Of a stretch of DNA of 64,000 nt, positions 1 through 8,604 are shown in pieces. Both the position numbers and the translations under genes were made by a program. Source of the stretch: Procambarus clarkii (taxonomy: Eukaryota > Arthropoda > Malacostraca > Decapoda > Cambaridae); the NCBI RefSeq assembly GCF_040958095.1, contig NC_091219.1:30936558-31000557 (forward strand), in the 5' to 3' direction. Position 1 is the first letter of the stretch, and each line of letters starts with the position of its first letter. Below the pieces are notes generated by a model, which had not been told where the DNA came from, made no database searches, and saw only the letters and a program-made list of their open reading frames with translations.

Positions 1-198
1 CTGATCACCAAAAGGTATATAGTATATACTTTCTAGTGTGGCTTGGTCAACATATTGTATATGTTAATTAAAACAAATATAACAGCACACAATGTCAAGA
101 CCCAAAAGGAGTATCAGGGAAGAACTAAATCAAATAATAAAGGAATTTACGTGAACAAAAGGTCAACTGTGAATTATACAGAGTACAATTGAACATCT
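1..198. other. No gene; edge fragment of a foldback repeat
   Basis: No coding signal is seen. Positions 31-54 resemble the right end of the foldback family found complete at 16,908-17,085, sharing TTCTAGTGTG followed by GGTCAACATA. The rest is AT-rich and unassigned. Confidence 0.4.
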
Positions 199-436
199 GG
201 GGCCACATTCACGAAAGCACTTACGAACCTGTACATCTTTTCTCAATCTTTGGCGGCTTTGTTTACAATTATTAAACAGTTAATGAGCTCCGAAGCACCA
301 GGAGGCTGTTTATAACAATAACAACAGTTGATTGGCAAGTTTTCATGCTTGTAAACTGTTTAATAAATGTAACCAAAGGCGTCAAAGATTGAGGAAAGAT
401 GTACACGTTCGTAAGTGCTTTTGTGAATCTGGCCCC
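199..436. mobile_element. Foldback (MITE-like) element with about 69-bp inverted ends
   Basis: Positions 199-267 and 368-436 are inverted repeats of each other with roughly nine mismatches; both begin with GGGGCCA at the outer edge. The middle is AT-rich and has no reading frame. A diverged relative lies at 25,093-25,330. This is the form of a non-autonomous DNA element. No clear target duplication was found. Confidence 0.75.
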
Positions 437-494
437 TGAACCGTTAATATTGAGCAGAGGTCGCAGCTCTCTGATATATAAGAGTTCCATTATT

Positions 495-623
495 CTCAAA
501 TCCGTTTCAAGTTACAGCCCCGCTCCCGTGCCAGGTAAGTTCACTACGGGATCACCATAGCCCGTGCTACCTGGAACTTTTTTGGTTCCCAGCACCTGAA
601 TCTAAAACAACAACTCAAATCCG
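495..623 (+). mobile_element. AAC-tailed short retroposon, copy 1, with 10-bp target duplication
   Basis: The element body is 505-613 and ends in an AAC-rich tail. The direct repeat CTCAAATCCG flanks it at 495-504 and 614-623. The body contains GTGCCAGGTAAGT, a perfect 5' splice-site consensus, and the segment CTCACCATAGCCCGTGCTA by which I recognise the family. Other copies are near 2,843, 6,752, 12,497, 16,164 and 16,803. Confidence 0.85.
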
Positions 624-679
624 ACTGGCCATTCGTGCATGTGTCCAAGATCCACACACACAATATACACACACACAGG

Positions 680-938
680 GCCTCGTAGCCTGGTGGATAG
701 CGCGCAGGACTCGTAATTCTGTGGCGCGGGTTCGATTCCCGCACGAGGCAGAAACAAATGGGCAAAGTTTCTTTCACCCTGAATGCCCCTGTTACCTAGC
801 AGTAAATAGGTACCTGGGAGTTAGTCAGCTGTCACGGGCTGCTTCCTGGGGGTGGAGGCCTGGTCGAGGACCGGGCCGCGGGGACACTAAAGCCCCGAAA
901 TCATCTCAAGATAACCTCAAGATACTTTATTCCTGCAC
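680..938 (+). mobile_element. tRNA-derived SINE with an intact tRNA-Thr(CGU)-like head
   Basis: Positions 680-749 fold as a 70-nt cloverleaf. The acceptor stem GCCTCGT pairs with ACGAGGC over 7 bp, and the T stem GCGGG pairs with CCCGC. The anticodon loop is CTCGTAA, giving CGT (Thr). The sequence then runs directly into a SINE body (about 750-938) whose reverse complement recurs at 61,758-62,017 behind a different tRNA-like head. I call it a SINE rather than a tRNA gene because of that shared body and the lack of a pol III terminator after the T arm. Confidence 0.8.
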
Positions 939-1301
939 TTTAATACACTTCTTGATTGGACAATAAACCAAAGTTGTGTCATTTAAGTCCACGAATTTGT
1001 CAGGCGTTAATACACCGTGTATATCAGTGTATACAACCAGAATGTCAGTGTAAATACACTAATATATTTTAATGCTTAAAACTCCCGGGAATCAAAATAC
1101 ATCTAAAAGTCGATAACGAAGGTGGATTGCGCCCTTATTGTTCTAGTAAGTTGAGAGGTGGTGATGCCTAATAGCTGGATCAGACTCCACCGAGTCGGTC
1201 CATACATGTTCTAATTTAAAGGACTCGGGAATTTGCTTTAGCAAAGCCTATTCGATCCTAATAATTTTCACAGCGATATACACGTTTTACGGGCAAATAT
1301 T
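939..1301. other. No feature recognised
   Basis: Mixed-composition sequence with no reading frame, RNA fold or repeat that I can assign. Confidence 0.5.
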
Positions 1302-1420
1302 GCCACCATCTCCACTACCATCACCACCATCTCCACTACCATCACCACCATCTCCACTACCATCACCACCATCTCCACTACCATCACCACCACCATCACC
1401 ACCACCATCTCCACTAGGAT
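1302..1420. repeat. 21-bp minisatellite, CCACCATCTCCACTACCATCA type
   Basis: About four clean copies of a 21-bp unit built from CCACCATCTCCACTACCA, followed by degenerate CACCAC triplets. The low-complexity Gly/Asp frame read on the minus strand is a by-product. Confidence 0.85.
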
Positions 1421-1795
1421 AATCACTTCGACCACCATCTAACTCCACAATTACAACCAACATTTCCACCACAACCATCCAAACACCATAACTCAAACAA
1501 CCCCCACAGATTACAACCACACCACCAACACCACCAGCATAACCAGCAGCAACAGGATAACAACTACCTGGTTGATTACCTGGTTGGGCTCCACCTTAAG
1601 ATAACAAGTGACGCACCAGAGTAGACCTCTCCTTTGGCCAGTACCCATCTACTTTGGTCGCTCTCCCACGGTGGCGACAGTCGCCCCCGTGGGACCGCCT
1701 CTGCGATAGCCACCGCGATAGCAACAATATCCAGCAGCTTCCACGATAGCTTCCAATGTTGAGGCTGAAGTGTTAAACGAGGCAGTTATCGTTCT
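1421..1795. other. No feature recognised
   Basis: A CA/ACC-rich stretch that decays from the minisatellite and then passes into mixed sequence. No gene signal is visible. Confidence 0.5.
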
Positions 1796-1836
1796 CAAGA
1801 TATATTCTCATCATTTAGTGATGAGAATATATCTTG
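1796..1836. repeat. Perfect 18-bp hairpin
   Basis: CAAGATATATTCTCATCA at 1,796-1,813 is followed by loop TTTAG and the exact reverse complement at 1,819-1,836. Confidence 0.9.
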
Positions 1837-2103
1837 TAAAAAAATACTTCAGATATCTTGTATGAGAAGTTTGGGTCGTGTTACAGCCATGACGAACATA
1901 GATTACATTGTAAACTTTTTTGTAGTGTATGAATTACAGCATTTCAAATAGACTGTATTTATCAGTCATTACAGGAAATAAATGAAGTTTTATTTGCTTG
2001 TATCGATCGCATACACAGACTAATATAACAATTGCCAGTTACGGTGAACCTGGACCAGTACTGTATCCAACTGTAATTACAAAAATAATTATAATACAGA
2101 AGC

Positions 2104-2470
2104 AGCAACAGCCTTGTTGATTGAGGTACCTGGTTGATACCTGGTTGATGGGGTTCTGGGAGTTCTTCTACTCCCCAAGCCCGGCCCGAGGCCAGGCTTG
2201 ACTTGTGAGAGTCTGGTCCACCAGGCTGTTGCTTGGAGCGGCCCACAGGGCCACGTACCCACCACATCCCGGCTGTGGTGGGTACCACAGCTGATCCGGT
2301 GGTACCGGATCCGGATCTGATCCGGAACTTCTCTTAGAAAACCGTCTAGTTTTCTCTTGAAGATGTCCACGGTTGTTCCTGGTTGATACCTGGTTGATGG
2401 GGTTCTGGGAGTTCTACTCCCCAAGCCCGGCCCGAGGCCAGGCTCGAAGCTCGAACCAGGCCAGGTTCCA
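2104..2470 (-). mobile_element. Two LINE 3'-end remnants
   Basis: Two pieces (about 2,120-2,340 and 2,370-2,470) share the segment reading GGGTTCTGGGAGTTCT and CCCGGCCCGAGGCCAGGCT. Equivalent pieces at 13,330-13,995 adjoin a recognisable minus-strand LINE reverse-transcriptase C-terminal frame, and that fixes strand and identity here. The peptide is degenerate. Confidence 0.55.
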
Positions 2471-2640
2471 TGTTCATTGTTCAGCTTAAGAGCGGTGTTC
2501 TCTCACCAGTGAGCCGCAGGTGTGGGTAGAGGTGCCTCTGCCCCCAGCTACCACTACTTCTTATCCAAGCACGCGACGCAAAGCTTTACAATCTGCTTTT
2601 CCACAGTTCCTCAGATTTATTGGAACCAAATTGTCACACC

Positions 2641-2707
2641 AGATGGACTGGTGGGTACAGCGACGACCTCGCTTCTTGCAGATGGGTGTTCGATCCCCGA
2701 TGGTCCA
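2641..2707 (+). mobile_element. tRNA-like SINE head
   Basis: The segment GGTGTTCGATCCCCGATGG resembles a T arm with its B box. It matches the head of the SINE at 14,005-14,190 in outline but is diverged. No body is recognised downstream. Confidence 0.5.
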
Positions 2708-2842
2708 ACACAGAGACAGTAGAAGCAAGAACATAGGCATTTAGTGGCCTATTAACATCCATTATGCCATTCATCAACTTGTTCATCTCAATCACGTCCT
2801 CTACCACCTCAACCCAAGTCAATATAAGCTTCGGCAAAGCGT

Positions 2843-2938
2843 GAAAAACTTAGTAAGTCCACTACGGGCTCACCATAGCCCGTGCTACTTGGAACTTTTA
2901 GTTCCCAGTTCCTGAATCTTAACAACAACAATATGAAA
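2843..2938 (+). mobile_element. AAC-tailed short retroposon, copy 2
   Basis: It carries CTCACCATAGCCCGTGCTA and ends in AACAACAACAA. The splice-donor motif is diverged (TTAGTAAGTCC). Short imperfect flanking repeats (TGAAAAAC and TGAAAAC) may be a target duplication. Confidence 0.7.
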
Positions 2939-3116
2939 ACATGTATTTTTGAAAATGTAAGGAGTGCCTTGCGAAACGCATCCCTAGGCGTCAGACCATA
3001 TTAAATTGTGAAAATGAACTTTGGAGAGTTAATTTGTCAACTTCCCTCGACAGTGAAAAAAAATAAGAAATATTAAGAAGATTTGTGTTAGAATCATTAA
3101 TCTTACCCTTTCGGTC

Positions 3117-3118
<2 letters not shown>
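2939..3118. other. AT-rich spacer
   Basis: No feature is recognised here. Confidence 0.4.

Positions 3119-3162
<44 letters not shown>
3119..3162. repeat. TA microsatellite
   Basis: An uninterrupted TA dinucleotide tract of about 44 bp. Confidence 0.95.
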
Positions 3163-3166
<4 letters not shown>

Positions 3167-3317
3167 TAATAATCATTATTTGTTTAATACAGTGTCTTTC
3201 GCATCATGAGTGTGTAGATATAATTACTTTTTTCAGTCAAATTGGCAATGTGGCGTCTTCATCGGCTAATATATATCATTAATTATAGATGATACGATTG
3301 GTTGTTAGTGCAAGTTT

Positions 3318-3420
3318 TTGTGTGGCGTGGGGGAGGGGGCGTGTGGGGGAGGGGGTGTGTGGGGCTGTGTGGGGGAGGGGGTGTGGGGCTGTGTGGGGGA
3401 CGGGGGGAGGTGTGTGTTTT
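3318..3420. repeat. G-rich degenerate tandem repeat
   Basis: Repeats of GTGTGGGGGAGGGGGTGTGG type. All the G runs are on the plus strand, and the Gly/Val/Trp frame is low complexity. Confidence 0.8.
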
Positions 3421-3602
3421 TAGTATGTGTGCCTGGAGGATCGAGCTACGTGGTGGACTTGAAATGGTCCATTAAAAACAAAGGGGAAGATAGACCATAT
3501 CAACACTTTCGGCAGCCTCCTCCGTGGGAAGAATCGAGTCTAAAGTTAATCATTGAAGGATAACCGGAGCTACGTGAATGTGGGCGCTTGTTTGTGTACA
3601 TA

Positions 3603-3608
3603 TGTGTG

Positions 3609-3684
<76 letters not shown>
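3603..3684. repeat. GT microsatellite
   Basis: A GT tract of about 82 bp. The poly-Thr/His frames on the minus strand are artefacts of it. Confidence 0.95.
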
Positions 3685-3687
<3 letters not shown>

Positions 3688-3923
3688 TACATGTGTGTGT
3701 GAATAGTGATAGACGCAGAAACATCCAGTCATTTATTTATTAATGAGACTCCTATTTATTTGTCTCCCATTTATTAATGTCCTGCTGCATATTATCGGTA
3801 CACATGTGTGTCAAAGACACACAGTCACGTGTAAATGTACTAATACGTGTCCCAAATGATAATACAAGACACGTGTTAGTATACATATAAGAGGGGTAGC
3901 AAGTAGCCCTCACACTGAGCCCA

Positions 3924-3998
3924 CGTGGCCAGGGGTAGAACAGTGGCCAGGGGTAGTACAGTGGCCAGGGGTAGTACAGTGGCCAGGGGTAGTCCTGA
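3924..3998. repeat. 18-bp tandem repeat, four copies
   Basis: The unit GTGGCCAGGGGTAGTACA is repeated about four times with small changes. Confidence 0.85.
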
Positions 3999-4320
3999 AC
4001 ACCAAGACGGAACAAGACAGTTACTACTGCGGGTGCCACAAGGAACAATCAGAGAACACTGAACACCAGAGGTCCACGGTATCCTCCCAGCATGTACAGC
4101 AAATATTGAGGGAACACCAGTGGAAGTCTTCAAGAAAAAGCTGGATAGTTTCCTGCAAGATGTGCCGGACGAACCGGGCTGTAGTGGTAGTGTGGGCTTG
4201 CGGGGCCGCTCCTAGCAACAGCCCTGTTGGTCCCAGCTCTCACAAGTTAGCCCTGGCCCGGGGTTAGGGAGTGCAAGAACTCCCAGAACCCTATCCAGGT
4301 ACAATCCAGGCTACTACATG
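3999..4320 (+). mobile_element. LINE 3'-end remnant
   Basis: The plus strand reads like the C-terminal part of a LINE polyprotein (a frame with VEVFKKKLDSFLQDVPDE-like residues near 4,120-4,175). It ends in the family's 3' segment, CTCACAAGTTAGCCCTGGC and then AACTCCCAGAACCCTATC. It is the opposite strand of the pieces at 2,104-2,470. Confidence 0.6.
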
Positions 4321-4385
4321 TGTATAAGTACACTGAAAATATTATAATGATCTATAACAGAAGTTACAGGGTGACTACTGTATAA

Positions 4386-4545
4386 GCTGAGGGTGGGGGT
4401 GGGGCTACTGCAGGAGCTGAGGGTGGGGGGGGGGAGGGCTACTGCAGGAGCTGAGGGTGGGGGGGGAGGGCTACTGCAGGAGCTGAGGGTGGGGGGGGAG
4501 GGCTACTGCAGGAGCTGAGGGTGGGGGGGAGGGCTACTGCAGGAG
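4386..4545. repeat. About 31-bp G-rich minisatellite, five copies
   Basis: Units contain GCTACTGCAGGAGCTGAGGG followed by a G run of variable length. Confidence 0.85.
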
Positions 4546-5640
4546 CCACAGGTGTAGCTACTGCAGGTAGTAGTTACTGTGTTTGGGCGTGAACCCACTC
4601 TTTGACTTCGGGCGTGAAACCTTTTTTAGGACTCTTGGGACCTTCCGGCCCACTGGTTGCAGTGGCCTCGCGGCGCTAGTTCCTTTGCGTGGCGGCAATT
4701 CCCCAGGACGCCACCCACAACAGTCGACTAACACCCCAGGTCCCTAATCACAGCTAGGTGAACAGAGGCAATGGGTGTAAGGAGACTTGCCCTGCCTGGG
4801 GTAGGGCAACTGTCAACAGTACGCGGCTACTTCAGACGCCACAGGTGTAGCTACAGCAGTTGGGGGCTACTAGAGGACTACAGGAGACACAAGAGGAAGG
4901 ACTACTGACCTGTGTAAGAGCGGCTACAACTACCGCCACTAGAGCCAGGGGGGTGGAGGCAGAAGGCGCCCCCAGGAGGGGGCGAGGGTGGCACCACAAC
5001 ATCATGGTGACACAACTTGTCCATACACAGTGCCCAACCGCCTCTATCTCAGCATAGTGCCACTCAGGGCTGCCAGTACACACACGCGGCAGGGACACAC
5101 ATAGACATATATATATATATATATATATTCCACTACCGTTTTAATCACTCACGAAACCAAACTATATCAGTTAACACTTAATTAAATCTTTTATGTCAAA
5201 AAAGTATTATTAAGTTTTTTTCCAGGGGGTTATAATATTTTTTTTTCAGATACACAAAAATCACTTAGAAATTTAAGTCATTACTACACATTTTTCCTGT
5301 TATTTGTATGATGTTGTAAGGCACATGATTTTCCTAGGAATTTGAGCACAATCGCTTAGCGCCGTGTTCAGAAACCAATTATATCACGAAGGTTCACTTT
5401 CCCGTAGATGTAGATGCTTTGGCGTGAGATGTGGCAGGCTAGTGTGTATACATCCGTGTTGAGTGCGGCGCCGGAGGACGAGCAGGGCGACGGGCACACG
5501 CGCGTGTGTGAGAGTGTGAGAGAGGCAGCGTGTGGACCGCGTCTGTATGGGAGCGCGAGAGCAGGGTGATGTGATCGCCGCACCGGCCAAGTTCCGACTG
5601 ACTTGGGGAGTCGATCTGGAGGCGGCGAGGGCACCGCGGG
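4546..5640. other. No gene; AT tract then GC-rich stretch
   Basis: Positions 4,546-5,100 are mixed sequence. Positions 5,106-5,128 are an AT microsatellite, 5,131-5,340 are AT-rich, and 5,455-5,640 turn GC-rich with several CpG. No splice signal paired with a reading frame is visible. Confidence 0.45.
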
Positions 5641-5653
5641 CACGCACGCACGC

Positions 5654-5731
<78 letters not shown>

Positions 5732-5744
5732 GCACACACACACA
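5641..5744. repeat. CA microsatellite with CGCA ends
   Basis: A pure CA run sits between short CGCA-type ends. Several long low-complexity frames cross it and should not be read as genes. Confidence 0.95.
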
Positions 5745-6114
5745 GCAGCCGCCACCACCCCGCCCCTCGCCACCGCTCACACCCCCTCCGCCCCGCCCAC
5801 ACTTTCTATTGAGCACCTTAAGAGACGCTTTACACTACCCAAGACCCCGCTGCTTGTGCAACCCGGCTTCTCACCCACTGCCTCGCTGATCTTACCATAT
5901 CTATCACATCCTTAACAATGTCATGTATTACCCAAAAGGAAAATACTGTAAAACTAACATTTTGTATCCATCGGCCGCGATACATCGAGCTTTGGGTTGC
6001 CTCGGTTCCCACGTTAGGCAAAACAGTCGTATTTTTTACGGAATGACATAATGAAAGTACGCCGAGTAGCCAGCCAACCTCACCTGTATCGGGAAGGTTA
6101 GTTGGCAACTACTG
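5745..6114. other. No feature recognised
   Basis: A GC-rich start (to about 5,820) is followed by unassigned sequence. Confidence 0.45.
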
Positions 6115-6177
6115 GCGGGCGTACATACAGGCGTACATACGGGCGTACATACGGGCATACATACGGGCGTACATACA
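6115..6177. repeat. 12-bp tandem repeat
   Basis: About five copies of GGGCGTACATAC with single-base changes. Confidence 0.85.
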
Positions 6178-6347
6178 CCAAAGATGAAGAGCAAACATGC
6201 GCATCCTGCTAGTAATTACCTATCAGTGACTACGGGAGAGTGAGGTGTAGCTCTTGAAGCTCCGTCCGCCACCCTTGTTGTACCTGTTGTGTTATAACTG
6301 AAGTATTCTGACGGTGAGAACCTTTGTGTAATCTGTCCTTTAAGTTG

Positions 6348-6432
6348 TGGGTGGAGGTGGTGGACAATGGTCCAAGACGGACCGAAACGTCGTCGTTTCT
6401 TCATCTTCTGGCGAGTAATTTGGTCATCAAGA
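6348..6432. mobile_element. Half of a foldback element
   Basis: Matches one arm of the foldback at 16,908-17,085: GGACCGAAACGTCGTCGT followed by TTCATCTTCTGG. Confidence 0.65.
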
Positions 6433-6735
6433 CAATATAATTAAAACAGAAAGAATGACTACTATACAACAAAACTCAAAATGCAAAAAAAAGGCAACAA
6501 AAACCAGGAATACGTCGCTAAAAAAGGTTTCAAATTTCTGGGCAAATCCCCGCGGAGTTGACGTTTCCGCAAATGTGCATTTGTGTGAGTGTGCCCCTCG
6601 GGAGGGCGGGAGAGTGACGTCAGGGCGGGAGAGGGACACAAGAGTGGTGGTTGAGGCGTCGCCCGCGGGAGTGGCGGCCTCCCCGCCCCACCGGACACCA
6701 CCACCGCCGCTCTCAGGCCCTCTCATCTTCACATA
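6433..6735. other. No gene recognised
   Basis: An open frame crosses this stretch, but it has no recognisable domain, start context or splice structure, so no gene is called. Confidence 0.4.
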
Positions 6736-7301
6736 TAACAACACTCCCTCTTGTTGTTATAGATTCAGCTACTCGGAACAAGTTGCAAGTAGCCCGGGCT
6801 ATGGTGAGCCCGTAGTGGACTTACCTGGCACAGGAGCGGGGCAAGTAGCCCGGGCTATGGTGAGCCCGTAGTGGACTTACCTGGCACAGGAGCGGGGCAA
6901 GTAGCACGGGCTATGGTGAGCCCGTAGTGGACTTACCTGGCACAGGAGCGGGGCAAGTAGCACGGGCTATGGTGAGCCCGTAGTGGACTTACCTGGCACA
7001 GGAGCGGGGCAAGTAGCACGGGCTATGGTGAGCCCGTAGTGGACTTACCTGGCACAGGAGCGGGGCAAGTAGCACGGGCTATGGTGAGCCCGTAGTGGAC
7101 TTACCTGGCACAGGAGCGGGGCAAGTAGCACGGGCTATGGTGAGCCCGTAGTGGACTTACCTGGCACAGGAGCGGGGCAAGTAGCACGGGCTATGGTGAG
7201 CCCGTAGTGGACTTACCTGGCACAGGAGCGGAGCAAGTAGCACGGGCTATGGTGAGCCCGTAGTGGACTTACCTGGCACAGGAGCGGTGGTAACAACACT
7301 C
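6736..7301 (-). mobile_element. AAC-tailed retroposon, copy 3, internally expanded into nine 56-bp units
   Basis: The tail (TTGTTGTTATAG on the plus strand) starts near 6,751. From 6,785 to 7,288 the inner part repeats nine times with exact 56-bp spacing (6,785, 6,841, 6,897 and so on to 7,233). The direct repeat TAACAACACTC flanks the whole at 6,736-6,746 and 7,291-7,301, which suggests one insertion later expanded in place. Every unit carries GCCAGGTAAGTCC on the minus strand. Confidence 0.85.
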
Positions 7302-7680
7302 ACCACCATTACTCTATAGACATAAAAGTGAGTGCATGCGGTGGGAGAGTGTGGCGAGGCTGCTCCCGACGCTCACCTCTCCATACATTACACACACACA
7401 TGTATAGCTGAAACCTCCACACCCACACTCCCTCACACATGTATATATCTATGTATACCTTAGTATATTTTGGTACCAGTGTCTTGTAGACGCGTGTTAC
7501 TGAATATGAGAGTAGGGATGACCTCAATGACTAGCACAAATCTTCTCTATTTCTTATGTTCTACTTCACTTGATAAGTTTAAAAATGAACTCTCCAAAGT
7601 TCACGAGTTTTATTATGGACTGATAATAAGGGGTCACTTTCCATGATCCTGTCAACCTTTTCAGGGAGATGATATATATT
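7302..7680. other. No feature recognised
   Basis: Mixed sequence with no supported gene or repeat. Confidence 0.45.
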
Positions 7681-7699
7681 GTATAAATATATATCTATA

Positions 7700-7789
<90 letters not shown>
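7681..7789. repeat. TA microsatellite
   Basis: A TA tract of about 100 bp with a few interruptions at the left end. Confidence 0.95.
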
Positions 7790-7791
<2 letters not shown>

Positions 7792-7809
7792 GTACCTTAC
7801 GTCGGTGAC

Positions 7810-8258
7810 AAACAGAAGAGTTCGGGGAGACATGATCACCGCATACAAAATTCTCAGGGGGAATTGACCAGATAGATTAGCACTGGTGGTACTCGAACAA
7901 GGGGGACACAGATGGAAGCTGAGTACCCAAAAGAACCACAAAGACACTAGTGAAAGAACTTTTACAGTATCAGAGTAGTTAACAAATGGAATGCATTAGG
8001 CAGTGATGTGGTGGAGGCTGACTCCATACACAGTTTCAAGTGTAGATATGATAGAGCCCAATAGGCTCAGGAACCTGAGCCGTTCTTAGAGTCTGTAGGA
8101 AATGTAGATGTTTATCTCTCAGAATGTTTGGTAATGTTTATTGTTTGTGATGTGTTTATATGTATGTATTAACCCGATGTACTGAACGGGGTGAGAATAG
8201 CTTGAGCTACCTCATCCCTTTGTGTGTATTTTACCTCAATAAACTGATTTCAATTTCA
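7810..8258 (+). mobile_element. 5'-truncated LINE remnant with 3' end
   Basis: Degenerate LINE C-terminal frames can be read, including a stretch like NKWNALGSDVVEADSIHSFK near 7,984-8,043. They are followed by the family 3' end (CTCATCCCTTTGTGTGTATT) and CCTCAATAAACTGATTTCAA. The same 3' end recurs at 25,985-26,153, and reverse copies of the coding part are at 32,108-32,285 and 48,405-48,765. Stops and frameshifts show that it is dead. Confidence 0.75.
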
Positions 8259-8604
8259 GAGTCTGCCACTCTGTCAAAAAAATATTTAAAAATATAACCA
8301 TTTGCCTTACCAGAAACGTATTAACCCAAGCAACCCACCTAACATATCAGGGTCCCAATGAACAGCAAACGTCCATATTACGGTGCTTTAATATGTACAA
8401 ATCCGTCGTCTGATGAGCGGACAGGTGGGGGCGCGAGAACGGGTTGATCAGTATGCAGGAGAGGCCGACACACACCGCCGGGATATGAGCCCACGGCTCC
8501 GGCCGCCTCATCTGCAGTAACACCAGCCGCGACCTTCGACGTTAATGGTCATTGTTAATTTGTCTCTTAACAGCGGCTGTGTTGACAATTATTACCAATA
8601 GTGC
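8259..8604. other. No feature recognised
   Basis: Unassigned sequence between a LINE remnant and the 32-bp array. Confidence 0.45.

Noticed and set aside
680-749. A functional tRNA-Thr gene
   Set aside because: The fold is good, but it continues into a SINE body shared with 61,758-62,017 and no pol III terminator follows, so a SINE head is more likely.
6455-6871. A 138-codon plus-strand frame
   Set aside because: It runs into the retroposon-derived 56-bp array and has no domain or repeat-free support.
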